From an uncultured bacterium (lineage in GTDB: Bacteria; Pseudomonadota; Gammaproteobacteria; Burkholderiales; Burkholderiaceae_E): a stretch of DNA of 9,938 nucleotides. The notes beneath the pieces are model-generated. The model ran no database searches, was not told the DNA's origin, and saw only the letters and a program-made list of their open reading frames with translations. The stretch spans positions 1 to 9,938 of the forward strand of contig CAIPGD010000292.1 in the NCBI GenBank assembly GCA_903864485.1. Reading direction: 5' to 3'. Position numbers and translations under genes: made by a program. Shown here one piece after another: positions 1-8,200 of this stretch; the stretch's first letter is position 1; every line of letters begins with the position of its first letter.

Positions 1-1645
1 CTGCGACGGGGTTTGTCGGGGCTTTGGCGGTGACCATCGGCGCGGTCTGCACAGTCGGCGATGTTTTGTTGCTGGGCTGCGGGGCTGGCGGTAGCGGATC
101 GGGTTCCGCGAGAGCGACCTTGACGATCTGGCGGTCACCGTTCTCGGTCGTCACCACAGTTTGCGATTGAGCCGGCCTAACAATTAGGCGCATACCGCGT
201 CGGGCGGTGTCGCGCAGACCATTCCAGGCCCGCAGCGCGGCGACGGTGATGCCATATCGATTGGCGATCGACTGCATATTCTCTTGCCGACCGACCAGAT
301 GGCGTTGGGCGGGCGTATCGACCAATTCGTAGACCCGTGGTGCGATGAACTGCTCCACCAAGGTCTCGTCCTGAACTTCCTTCTGCGGCGCGAGGATTCG
401 GGTTCCAGGCAGCAGGCGGGCTTGGGTGTTAAGACCGTTGGCTCGCCGTAATTCGTGACCACTCAGACCCGATCGGCGGGCGACGGCGTCGATGGTTTCA
501 CCCGGGCGAATCGTCAGGGGTTGCCATGAGGCTAGCGGTTTGCGCGCGCTCGCGTGCTGGTCCATCGCCTCCATAAATCCCTGCACCCGTTCGGTCGGCA
601 AAATGATGACGTTGTTGCGACTGGCCGTAATGACCGGGCGATTGTGCGCTGGGTTGAGGGCCAGAAATTCTCCGACGGTCATGCCGGCAAACCGCGCTGC
701 AAGGCTCAGGTCAATCGGGCGCAGCTTTTCAAGGGTTGCGAAATAGGGCTCATTCGGGATGTCGGGTAGCTCAAACCCGGTGGTCTGTGCGCGCGCGACG
801 ATATTGCGCAGCGCCATTAGTTTGGGCACGTAGTGCCGGGTCTCGTTGGGCATGTCGAGTGACAGGTAATCCGTCGGACGCCCGCGCGCCGCGTTTTTGC
901 GCATGGCTCTCTGGACCGCCCCTTCGCCCCAGTTGTAGGACGCCAATGCCAGGAACCAGTCATTACCCTGCATTTCATAGATCCGGGTGAGATACCCCAG
1001 GGCGGCGTTGGTGGACTGCAAAACGTCTCGACGCTGGTCGACCCACCAGTTCTGGGACAGATCGTAATTTCTTCCGGTGGAGGGAATGAACTGCCAGAGG
1101 CCGGCCGCTTTCGCTGACGACAACGCGACTGGATTCATCGCGCTTTCTACAAATGGCAGGAGCGCAAGTTCACTGGGTAATCCGCGCCGTTCGATCTCTT
1201 CAACGATAAAGAACAAGTAGCGTCCGCCGCGCTCGAACATTCGCTTGAGCGCGTCAGGACGGGAAAGATATAGGCGCTCATAGTTAGCCACCAGCGGGCT
1301 ACTGAGCTCTGGCAGCCGATAACCCGCCCTGATCCGATCCCACAGGTCCCGATTCGGCGCTGGGCCGGTTGGTGTTGCAGATGCCGATGCCGATATTGAA
1401 GACGCCGGTGCTACCAATGCAGCTGGCTGACTGGTGGTCGAGACGCCACGGCTATTCTCGGGATCTGGGGCGAACGTTTCTCTGCCCCCCGATTCGGGAG
1501 TGACGGGCTCGGCCGATCGGTTCGGGCCCGGGGCTGAGGCCTCGGCCTTGGCTTCGGACGACATTTTCTCGACCGGTGCGTCGTCAACCCCCTGCGCGGT
1601 GGCGAGTTGCGCGAACGCCAGGAGGGCCCAGAGCCAGCGCCGCAT
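1..1645 (-). CDS. mltD: Membrane-bound lytic murein transglycosylase D, partial (C-terminus beyond window edge)
   Basis: Reading leftward from ATG at 1645-1643, 548 codons stay open to the window edge. MltD-type enzymes cleave the MurNAc-GlcNAc bond of peptidoglycan in the periplasm, forming 1,6-anhydro-MurNAc. The N-terminus MRRWLWALLAFAQLATAQG looks like a Sec signal peptide with a cleavage site near ATA-QG. Residues about 20-105 form an Ala/Pro/Ser-rich linker. The SLT catalytic domain (about 145-265) has LLPFVESAMNP with the expected catalytic Glu at E167, then AAGLWQFIPSTGRNYDL and LASYNWGEG. Residues about 309-355 match the YF...IDLSLAA..AG...E..ALNP segment typical of MltD. LysM domains follow at about 377-420 and 449-489, then a Pro-rich tail. 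E. coli MltD is about 450 residues, so this one is longer. No lipobox Cys is seen near the N-terminus. No other in-frame ATG or GTG lies upstream. Family assignment is firm; the true C-terminus is unseen. Confidence 0.93.
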   Translation of the reverse strand, partial: MRRWLWALLAFAQLATAQGVDDAPVEKMSSEAKAEASAPGPNRSAEPVTPESGGRETFAPDPENSRGVSTTSQPAALVAPASSISASASATPTGPAPNRDLWDRIRAGYRLPELSSPLVANYERLYLSRPDALKRMFERGGRYLFFIVEEIERRGLPSELALLPFVESAMNPVALSSAKAAGLWQFIPSTGRNYDLSQNWWVDQRRDVLQSTNAALGYLTRIYEMQGNDWFLALASYNWGEGAVQRAMRKNAARGRPTDYLSLDMPNETRHYVPKLMALRNIVARAQTTGFELPDIPNEPYFATLEKLRPIDLSLAARFAGMTVGEFLALNPAHNRPVITASRNNVIILPTERVQGFMEAMDQHASARKPLASWQPLTIRPGETIDAVARRSGLSGHELRRANGLNTQARLLPGTRILAPQKEVQDETLVEQFIAPRVYELVDTPAQRHLVGRQENMQSIANRYGITVAALRAWNGLRDTARRGMRLIVRPAQSQTVVTTENGDRQIVKVALAEPDPLPPAPQPSNKTSPTVQTAPMVTAKAPTNPVA

Positions 1646-1722
1646 TAGCGATGCGGTACGAGGGCGGCGACGGAGTGGCGCAATCGGCTCACGGGCGTGC
1701 TCGGGGTCAAAAACGGTGTCAT
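1645..1722 (-). CDS. Possible 25-codon leader ORF overlapping the mltD start
   Basis: A small ORF, MTPFLTPSTPVSRLRHSVAA followed by LVPHR, lies immediately upstream of mltD on the same strand. Its TAA stop overlaps the mltD start as TAATG. An AGGA (plus-strand complement at 1731-1734) sits 8 nt before its ATG, which is a better ribosome site than anything before the mltD ATG. This arrangement would allow translational coupling. The peptide resembles no family I know. It may be chance; comparison with related genomes would decide. Confidence 0.25.
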   Translation of the reverse strand: MTPFLTPSTPVSRLRHSVAALVPHR

Positions 1723-1763
1723 CAAGCGTATCCTGCAAGCTGCGGTGACCGGATGCTAACGCG
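1646..1763. promoter_or_regulatory. Divergent intergenic region between mltD and the yafS-like gene
   Basis: This 118-bp gap separates two genes transcribed away from each other, so it should hold promoters for both. I looked for sigma-70-type -35/-10 pairs on each strand and found none that match well. The region is GC-rich, and part of it is occupied by the possible leader ORF upstream of mltD. The regulatory assignment rests on gene orientation only. Confidence 0.35.
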
Positions 1764-2570
1764 ATGTCGGAACAACAAGTGAACGTAGAGCCAGCCCAAG
1801 ACAAGCTAAGCGCTTGGACGGAGTGGTTGGGGTCCCCGCCGGGGCGCTACGTGCTGCAATGGCAACAAGCACAGTATGACCGAACGGTCTGTGACTTTTT
1901 CGGATTTCATGCTGTTCAGATTGGCCTGGCCGCTTTGCCGGCCTTGCGCGAAAGCCGGATGCCACTTCGCGTCTTTTGTGCCCCGACCCCAGAGTTGGTG
2001 GGAACACACCCAATGCAATCGTACTGCGAGGGTTCCGTCCTGATTGAGCGCCCCGAAGAATTGCCCTTTGAAACGGGCTCGTTGGATCTGGTGGTTCTGC
2101 CCCATTTGCTCGAATTCGCGGAGGATCCTCATCAGATATTGAGAGAGGTTGACCGGGTCTTACGAGCCGAAGGTCGGCTGATGATCTCGGGCTTCAACCC
2201 AGTCAGCCTTTGGGGGATGCGCCAAGGCCTTGCCCGCGGGATTTTACCGGATTACCTGCCGCGGCCCTGCCGGATGCTGAGCGTGCCTCGCTTGCGGGAT
2301 TGGTTCAAATTATTGTCATTTGATCTCGACCGTGGGCGGTTTGGTTGCTACGCCCCCCCATGTCGCTCGGATCAGTGGCTTGCCCGCAGTGCAATCCTCG
2401 AAAAAGCGGGCGACCGATGGTGGCCGATTTGCGGCGCCGTTTACTTTTTGGCCGCAGTAAAACGCGTTCAGGGCATGCGCATGATCGGACCCGCCTGGAA
2501 GCGCACTAGCAAGGCGGCGGTCGGTCGCGCCGTGGTCGCTCCGCCAACTAACCGTGACATGGGCAAGTAG
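1764..2570 (+). CDS. yafS: YafS-type SAM-dependent methyltransferase-like protein
   Basis: 268 residues. The start is well fixed: an in-frame TGA lies at 1746-1748 and ATG 1764 is the first start after it, although its Shine-Dalgarno is weak. The N-terminus WLGSPPGRYVLQWQQ...DFFGFHAVQIG matches the opening of E. coli YafS (GK/RxL...YGFHLLKIG) as I remember it. The centre, SLDLVVLPHLLEFAEDPHQI with LREVDRVLRAEGRLMISGFN (about 106-145), has the post-I motifs of a class I methyltransferase. The later MLSVPRLRDWFKLLSFDLD (171-189) is also YafS-like. The canonical glycine-rich SAM loop (GxGxG) is not visible around residues 66-95, which appears true of YafS as well, so catalysis is unproven. Substrate is unknown. 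YafS genes often sit near mltD, gloB, rnhA and dnaQ, which fits this place. Probably cytoplasmic, with no signal peptide or membrane segment. Confidence 0.82.
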   Translation: MSEQQVNVEPAQDKLSAWTEWLGSPPGRYVLQWQQAQYDRTVCDFFGFHAVQIGLAALPALRESRMPLRVFCAPTPELVGTHPMQSYCEGSVLIERPEELPFETGSLDLVVLPHLLEFAEDPHQILREVDRVLRAEGRLMISGFNPVSLWGMRQGLARGILPDYLPRPCRMLSVPRLRDWFKLLSFDLDRGRFGCYAPPCRSDQWLARSAILEKAGDRWWPICGAVYFLAAVKRVQGMRMIGPAWKRTSKAAVGRAVVAPPTNRDMGK

Positions 2571-2600
2571 TAGCGAGCAGTAACGGCTTTTCCTTCAAGG

Positions 2601-3824
2601 TCACTTTTTCAACGCGATGCCCTTTTTTAGGCGCTCAATGCCCTCGAGGAGTAAAGCGCGCGGGCGGGCAAAACACCAGCGCAACCAGCCCTCGCCCTCC
2701 GGACCAAAGGCAGAGCCAGGGGCTAGTCCGAGTCCGACGGTTTGGACCAGGGCCTGCGCCAAAGCTACGCTGTCGAGGGTACCCTCCACCTTGAAGAATG
2801 CGTACATCGCACCGTCTGGAATCCCGGCGGTGATGCCAGGGATCGCCTCTAATGCGGTCAACAGGGTTTCTCGACCGGTAATCAACCGCTGTTTGAAGGC
2901 CGTCAGGTCGGGCTCGCCGGTTTCGACGGCGATGACGCCGGCTTTCTGAATGAAAGTTGGAGCGCAGGACGTATTAAATTCAATGAGCTTTCCGAGGTCG
3001 CCAATCAGTGCTGTCGGGGTGACCAGCCAACCGAGACGCCAGCCCGTCATTTGCCAGGTTTTGGAAAACGTATTGGCGACGATCAGGGCGTCTTCCGGGT
3101 GCGCGATATCCAGCATGGACGGCGCACTGGCGGAATCGGCCGGTGAAAAAACGAGTCGTTCGTAGGCCTCATCCGACAAAATCCAGATCCCAAGGTGGCG
3201 GCAATGAGCCAGGAGTCTTGCTTGATCCTGCGCACTCATCACCCAGCCGGTCGGATTGTTGGGCGAATTGATCAACACCGCGCGGGTGCCGGGTGTGAGT
3301 CGCGCGAGCAAAGCGTCGAGATCCAGATGCCACCGTTGGCTTTGGGGGTTCAGCGATAGGGCCACCCGATCGACGACAGCACCCAGAATCGCAGGGATTT
3401 CGACCAGATTTGGCCAAAGCGGTACGACCGCAACCACCCGGTCTCCGGGCGAAAGGATCGCCTGGCACGCCAGCATCAATCCGTTGACGCCTGAGTTGGT
3501 GATCGCGATCCGTGCGACATCGACCGAACGGTGCAACTGGCTGAGATAGCCCGCAAGCGATGCCCGCAATGCCGGCAGTCCCAGTGTCGGGCCATAAAAG
3601 GTGTCGCCCGCATCAAGGGAATGTTTGGCCGCCTCACGGATGGCCAAGGGTGTAACGCCATCCGGTTCGCCAAACCAGAACGGCAGGACATCCTCGCGCC
3701 CCATGGCGGCATTGGCGACCAGGCGAATCCGGCTTTCACTCAGCGCCCGAACTTCAGGCCGGGCTATGGCGGCAGGGAATGAGAACAATTCGGGCTGCAT
3801 TAATTCGCTGTTTTGATCAAACAT
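2601..3824 (-). CDS. PLP-dependent class I/II aminotransferase (aspartate aminotransferase fold)
   Basis: 407 residues, a normal length for fold-type I aminotransferases, which move an amino group between an amino acid and a 2-oxo acid using pyridoxal phosphate. Visible signatures: YGPTLGLPALR (77-87); NSPNNPTG (186-193) with the cofactor-binding Asn at N190; SDEAYERLVF (217-226) with D218 and Y221; NTFSKTWQMTGWRLGW (251-266) with the Schiff-base lysine K255 and phosphate-binding R263; and WLRWCFARP near the end, with R382 as the likely carboxylate-binding Arg. The donor substrate cannot be read from sequence; related proteins are often labelled aspartate or alanine-type. The start is ATG 3824; an alternative Met at residue 9 is possible because the Shine-Dalgarno is weak. 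The gene ends 30 bp from the convergent yafS-like stop, with no strong terminator hairpin between them. Confidence 0.92.
   Translation of the reverse strand: MFDQNSELMQPELFSFPAAIARPEVRALSESRIRLVANAAMGREDVLPFWFGEPDGVTPLAIREAAKHSLDAGDTFYGPTLGLPALRASLAGYLSQLHRSVDVARIAITNSGVNGLMLACQAILSPGDRVVAVVPLWPNLVEIPAILGAVVDRVALSLNPQSQRWHLDLDALLARLTPGTRAVLINSPNNPTGWVMSAQDQARLLAHCRHLGIWILSDEAYERLVFSPADSASAPSMLDIAHPEDALIVANTFSKTWQMTGWRLGWLVTPTALIGDLGKLIEFNTSCAPTFIQKAGVIAVETGEPDLTAFKQRLITGRETLLTALEAIPGITAGIPDGAMYAFFKVEGTLDSVALAQALVQTVGLGLAPGSAFGPEGEGWLRWCFARPRALLLEGIERLKKGIALKK
3809..3823. promoter_or_regulatory. Operator-like inverted repeat, TGTTT-N5-AAACA
   Basis: TGTTT and AAACA flank TGATC, giving a near-perfect dyad with a 10-bp palindromic core, TTTGATCAAA. 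It covers the first codons of the aminotransferase and lies about 48 bp before the adaptor GTG, in an AT-richer patch between the divergent genes. A regulator site is plausible, but the dyad is short and also encodes the aminotransferase residues F-D-Q-N, so chance is a real alternative. Confidence 0.2.
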
Positions 3825-3870
3825 TCACTATGCTATCGGGTTAATTCAAGTTGTCTTTTTGGGTGGGCTT
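3825..3870. promoter_or_regulatory. Short divergent promoter region, aminotransferase and efflux operon
   Basis: Only 46 bp separate the aminotransferase ATG from the preferred adaptor GTG. The stretch is AT-rich relative to its surroundings (for example ATTCACTATGCTATCGGG and TTAATTCAAG), as expected for promoters. TATGCT at 3829-3834 could be a -10 on the plus strand, but no good -35 lies at the usual distance. At least one promoter may extend into the neighbouring coding sequence. This is inferred from orientation and base composition. Confidence 0.35.
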
Positions 3871-5217
3871 GTGAGAAGTCAAAAAGTTTCTGTCCTGATC
3901 ATTTCCTTGGTGGGAATGGTCTTGATTGGCGGGCTCGCCTGGAAAGAGTCAAAAACTGGTGAGGTGAGTACTGCGTTGAGTGCTGCCTTTGGCACCGCAA
4001 CTGGAGCACAAGCACCCGCCAAGCCCAGTGGTCCAGGCGGATCGGGTGGTGGTGCCCCAACGGCACCGGGCGGCGCCGGTGGCCCTGGCGGGGCGGGTGG
4101 CGGTGGCGGCCCTGGCGGGGCGGGTGGCGGCCCGAAAGGTCCTGTCGGTGTCGAAATCGTTGCTGCGAAGACCGGAACGGTGCAGGACCTGGTGGCCGCT
4201 GTGGGTACCCTGCGAGCCAATGAATCGGTCGTTATAAAGCCCGAAATCGCCGGGCGGATCGCCAAGCTCGGTTTTAGCGATGGTGAACGGATTCGTGCGG
4301 GGCGGGTTATGGTTCAGCTCGACACTTCCGTGCCCGCAGCCGAATTGGAGCAAGTGCGCGCCGAGCGCGCACTGGCACTTGCCAAGTACGAACGAGCGGT
4401 TGAACTGGCCGAAAAGAATTTTGTTTCTGCACAAGCACGTGATGAAGCCGGCGCCAATTTGCAAGTCGTTGATGCACGTCTCGCGCTCGCCCGCGCCCGA
4501 CTTGAGAAGAGCAGCATCCTCGCGCCATTTGGGGGCATTGTTGGACTGCGCAATGTAGCCCCGGGGGACTTCGTCAAGGACGGCGCCGAGTTGGTGACGC
4601 TCGAGGATACGAGCTCGATGAAAGTTGACCTGAGGTTGCCAGAACGGGTGATCGGCCGCTTGCGTCGTGGCCAGTTGCTGGAGATTTCGGTCGAGGCGCT
4701 TCCGGGGCGCACGTTCAAGGCGTCGATCGACGCGCTAGATGCCACGGTCGATGCCAATGGACGGTCGATTTTGGTGCGTGGCCGCATTCCAAACACCGAC
4801 GAGATCCTGCGTGCCGGCATGTTTGCTAGAGCACAGGTGGTGCTGAGCGAGCGCAACGATGCGGTGCTGGCGCCCGAAGAATCCATCGTCCCGCAGGGCC
4901 CGGACCTTTTTGTCTGGCGGGTGACGGAGGGTAAGGCATCGAAGATCAAAGTTAAGGCGGGTGTTCGTCGTGGCGCTCAGGTCGAAATTTTGGAGGGACT
5001 GGCAGGCGGCGAAAGCATCGTGATTGCTGGCCAACTCAAACTGAACCGCGACGGACAGGAAGTGAAGATCATTGATCCGTCGAAGCGTCCAGGGGGCGGC
5101 CAGGGTGGTCCCGGTGGCCAGGGTGGTCCCGGTGGTCCCGGTGGTCCCGGTGGTCCCGGTGGTCCCGGTGGTCCCGGTGGTCCCCCTCCGGCCCCCGTAG
5201 CCTCACCGTCCAAATAA
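3871..5217 (+). CDS. RND efflux periplasmic adaptor (membrane fusion protein) with Gly/Pro-rich segments
   Basis: 448 residues from GTG 3871. A TTG at 3859 would add four residues but has no ribosome site, whereas GGGTGGG lies just before the GTG. Adaptors of the AcrA/MexA (HlyD) family bridge an inner-membrane RND pump and an outer-membrane channel. Order of parts: an N-terminal hydrophobic anchor (about 7-24, VSVLIISLVGMVLIGGLAW) with no lipobox Cys; a Gly/Pro/Ala-rich linker (about 49-92); a lipoyl half with VIKPEIAGRIAKLGFSDGE; an alpha-hairpin (about 155-213, ELEQVRAERALALAKYERAV); a second lipoyl half with ILAPFGGIVGLRNVAPGDFV; a beta-barrel with MKVDLRLPE; and a membrane-proximal domain ending near KLNRDGQEVKII. 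A Gly-Gly-Pro tail (about 407-448) follows, absent from AcrA and MexA as I know them. It is the first gene of an operon with the pump, 10 bp upstream of it. Exported substrate is not evident. Confidence 0.92.
   Translation: MRSQKVSVLIISLVGMVLIGGLAWKESKTGEVSTALSAAFGTATGAQAPAKPSGPGGSGGGAPTAPGGAGGPGGAGGGGGPGGAGGGPKGPVGVEIVAAKTGTVQDLVAAVGTLRANESVVIKPEIAGRIAKLGFSDGERIRAGRVMVQLDTSVPAAELEQVRAERALALAKYERAVELAEKNFVSAQARDEAGANLQVVDARLALARARLEKSSILAPFGGIVGLRNVAPGDFVKDGAELVTLEDTSSMKVDLRLPERVIGRLRRGQLLEISVEALPGRTFKASIDALDATVDANGRSILVRGRIPNTDEILRAGMFARAQVVLSERNDAVLAPEESIVPQGPDLFVWRVTEGKASKIKVKAGVRRGAQVEILEGLAGGESIVIAGQLKLNRDGQEVKIIDPSKRPGGGQGGPGGQGGPGGPGGPGGPGGPGGPGGPPPAPVASPSK
4081..4130 (+). repeat. Perfect 23-bp direct repeat in the adaptor's N-terminal linker
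   Basis: Bases 4081-4103 recur exactly at 4108-4130; each copy begins GGCCCTGGCGGGGC. The offset of 27 bp is nine codons, so both copies are read in the same frame and encode GPGGAGGG-like residues. It lies inside a longer GC-rich low-complexity tract of about 4021-4140. An in-frame 27-bp duplication is the simple explanation. Confidence 0.85.
5104..5184 (+). repeat. 9-bp tandem repeat encoding the Gly-Gly-Pro tail of the adaptor
   Basis: The unit GGTGGTCCC occurs seven times in a row without a mismatch at 5122-5184. One more exact copy lies at 5104-5112, and a variant, GGTGGCCAG, at 5113-5121. Each unit is three codons, Gly-Gly-Pro, so gain or loss of units keeps the frame. Identical codons in every unit point to recent slippage or selection at the DNA level rather than ancient protein repeats. 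Confidence 0.93.
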
Positions 5218-5221
5218 GGGG
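5216..5221 (+). promoter_or_regulatory. Ribosome binding site of the RND pump gene
   Basis: AAGGGG starts inside the adaptor stop codon and lies 6 nt before ATG 5228. It is the clearest Shine-Dalgarno in the window. It fixes the pump start and implies coupled translation of adaptor and pump. Confidence 0.7.
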
Positions 5222-5227
5222 CCCACG

Positions 5228-8200
5228 ATGCTGATCTCAGACCTTTGTATTCGTCGCCCCGTCTTCGCGACGGTGCTCTCGTTGCTGATTATTCTGGTTG
5301 GAGTCGTCGCTTACGACCGGCTTCCGGTGCGGGAGTACCCGCGAATCGACGAACCCGTCGTGACGGTCGAGACCAAGTACCCGGGTGCGTCGAGCGAGAT
5401 CATCGAGAGCCAGGTCACGAAGCCCCTTGAAGATTCCATCGCAGGGATCGAGGGCGTCGATGTATTAACCTCGATCTCGCGCCCTGAGCAAAGTCAGATC
5501 ACGGTGCGTTTCCGCATTGAGCGCGATCCGGATTCGGCCTCTGCGGATGTGCGCGACCGGGTCGCTCGGGTGCGTGCCAAGTTGCCGACCACGATCGAAG
5601 AACCCGTCATCGCCAAGGTCGAGGCGGATGCGAACCCGATCATCTGGCTCGCATTCAGTTCGGTCTCGATGTCGGCTCTTGACGTCACCGATATTGCTAA
5701 TCGGGTGGTTAAACCGCGCTTGCAGACCTTGCCAGGTGCGGCCGACGTTCGAGTGTTTGGTGAACGCAAGTACTCAATGCGGGTCTGGTTAGATCGCGAT
5801 CGGCTAGCCTCCTATCGACTGACGCCAGTCGACGTCGAAGATGCATTACGCCGCGGTAACGTAGAAATCCCCTCGGGCCGGATCGAGAGCAGCAATCGGG
5901 AATTCTCGGTCGTCTCTCAAACCGACCTGATGCGGGTGAACGAATTCGAAGACATCGCGATTCGTAACTCGGCCGGTTACACGGTGCGCATCAAGGATGT
6001 CGCGCGCGTCGAAGTGGCGCCTGCCAATGAGCGTACGATCGTGCGTTTTAATGGTAAGAACGCGGTCTCGCTCGGCGTGATCAAGCAGGCAACTGCGAAC
6101 CCGTTGACGCTTGCGCAGGCGGTGCGTGAGGTCTTACCCAAGCTGAAAGCCGAATTGCCAGCGGGCGTCTCGGTCGATATCGCTAACGACACGACCGTGT
6201 TCATCGAGCGGTCGATCGAATCTGTCTGGCGCACTATTGCCGAATCGATCGTACTGGTCGCGGTGCTTATCCTCTTTTTCTTGCGTTCGGTGCGGGCCAG
6301 CATCATCCCGTTGGTGACGATCCCCGTGTGTCTGATCGGTAGTTGCGCGATCATGCTGGTGGCGGGGTTCTCGATCAACACGCTCACTTTGCTCGCCTTG
6401 GTCATGTCGATCGGTTTGGTCGTCGATGACGCCATTGTGGTGCTGGAGAATATCTATCGCCACATCGAGGGGGGCATGGCACCGATGGACGCCGCCTTTC
6501 GCGGTGCTCGCGAGGTGGGTTTTGCGGTGATTGCGATGACGCTCACGCTCGCCGCGGTCTATGCGCCGGTGGCCTTTACGACGGGACGTACCGGTCGCCT
6601 GTTTGTGGAATTCGCGCTGACCCTGGCTGGGGCTGTTCTGGTGTCTGGTTTTGTAGCGCTGACACTGTCGCCCATGATGTGTTCCATCCTGCTCAAGCAC
6701 ACCAAGCCCGCAGCCAGCTGGAACCCTTCGAGCTGGATCGAGCGCGGCTTGGTTGGGTTGGAGACCGGCTACGGCAAGGCGGTCGGCGGGGCGATCCGCG
6801 TTCGCTGGCTGATTGTTTTGCTTGCTCTCGCGGTCGCTGGCACCAGCGTCTGGTTATTGCGTACCACCAAGCGCGAGCTCTCCCCGATCGAAGATCGCGG
6901 CACCGTGTTAAGTATTTTTAATGGTCCCGATGGCGCCTCGATCGACTACACCGCCCGCTATGCCGAACGAATTGAGGCCATTGCCAAGGGTATTCCGGAG
7001 GTCGACCGACGCTTTGTCGTCACCGGAAACCCCACCGTCACCCAAGGCATCGCCTTCATGCGACTCACGGACTGGAACGATCGCAAGCGCAGCGTCCAGG
7101 AAATTGCGAAGGAAGTTCAGCCCAAATTGTTGGGGATACCGGGCGTCAACGCATTCGCGGTGCTGCCGCCCTCGCTCGGGCAATCACCGCGTGAACGACC
7201 GATCAATGTGGTCGTAATGACCAACGATGAATATCCAAAAATGGCCCCGGTGGTGCAGAAGATGTTGAACGAATTGCAGCGCTGGCCAGGCATGCAGGGC
7301 GTCGACAGTGACCTGCGTCTGAATAAGCCCGAGCTCAAAATTCGCCTCGATCGCGATCGCGTCGCCGATGCGGGGGTTCAGGTCGAGCAGATCGGACGTC
7401 TGCTTGAAACGGCCTTGGGCGGACGTCAGGTGACCCGCTATAAGCGTTTTGGTGATCAGTACGATGTCATCGTTCAGCTCGAACCCCGCGCCCGCAATGA
7501 ACCGACCGATATCTCCGATCTTTACGTCCGGGGGCGCAACGAGGCCATGGTGCCATTGACCTCTTTGATCAAGGTCGATGAAACGGTCAGTCCCCGCGAG
7601 CTTAATCACTTCGGGCAACGCCGCGCGGTAACCTTTACTGCCAATCTCGCACCGGGTACTTCACTGGGCGAAGCCGTTGAATTCATTGAAGGCGTCGCGG
7701 GCCGAACCCTTCCGGCTGGCTATGTTCTGGACTTCAACGGGCAGACCCGCGAGTTCAAGTCGACCTCAAATACGCTGGCGGTTACTTTTGTTCTCGCACT
7801 TGCGTTTATCTATCTCGTGTTGGCCGCCCAGTTCGAGAGTTTCATCGACCCGTTGGTCATTCTGTTTACCGTACCGTTATCGATGACCGGCGCACTGGCT
7901 GCGTTGCAGTGGAGTGGGGGGACCCTTAACGTCTATAGCCAGATCGGCTTGATTACGCTGATTGGTCTGATTACAAAACATGGAATCTTGATTGTCGAAT
8001 TTGCCAATCAACTGCGTGAGCAAGGCCAAATAGCCCGCGATGCAGTTATTGAAGCCGCACGCTTACGTCTGCGCCCAATTCTGATGACGACTGGGGCGAT
8101 GGTGTTGGGTGCCGTGCCGCTGGCGTTGGCGACGGGAGCCGGGGCTGAGAGTCGCCAGCAGATCGGTTGGGTAGTTGTGGGTGGCATGTCATTGGGGACC

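Noticed and set aside
2571..2610. Possible bidirectional terminator between the convergent genes
   Set aside because: The only dyad is CCTTCAAGG, a 4-bp stem with a 1-nt loop, followed by TCACTTTTT. It is too weak to call.
4314..4949. Antisense ORF of 211 codons opposite the adaptor
   Set aside because: Ser/Arg/Ala-rich shadow of the adaptor's high-GC codons, with no motifs and no plausible start context.
5104..5184. CRISPR-like array
   Set aside because: The repeats are 9 bp with no spacers, lie in frame inside a gene, and have no cas genes nearby.
4977..5213. Antisense ORF reading as a collagen-like Gly-Pro-Pro repeat protein
   Set aside because: It is the reverse complement of the GGTGGTCCC tandem repeat in the adaptor gene. 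It has no other family features and the sense frame is a clear RND adaptor.
6134..6700. Antisense ORF of 188 codons opposite the RND pump
   Set aside because: It lies wholly inside an intact, conserved pump gene. Its composition (His, Arg, Gln, Asp rich) is typical of an antisense shadow, and it resembles no family I know.
7353..7360. GCGATCGC, the cyanobacterial HIP1 octamer
   Set aside because: It is explained by the codons of the conserved LDRDRVAD stretch in the pump and is not enriched through the window.
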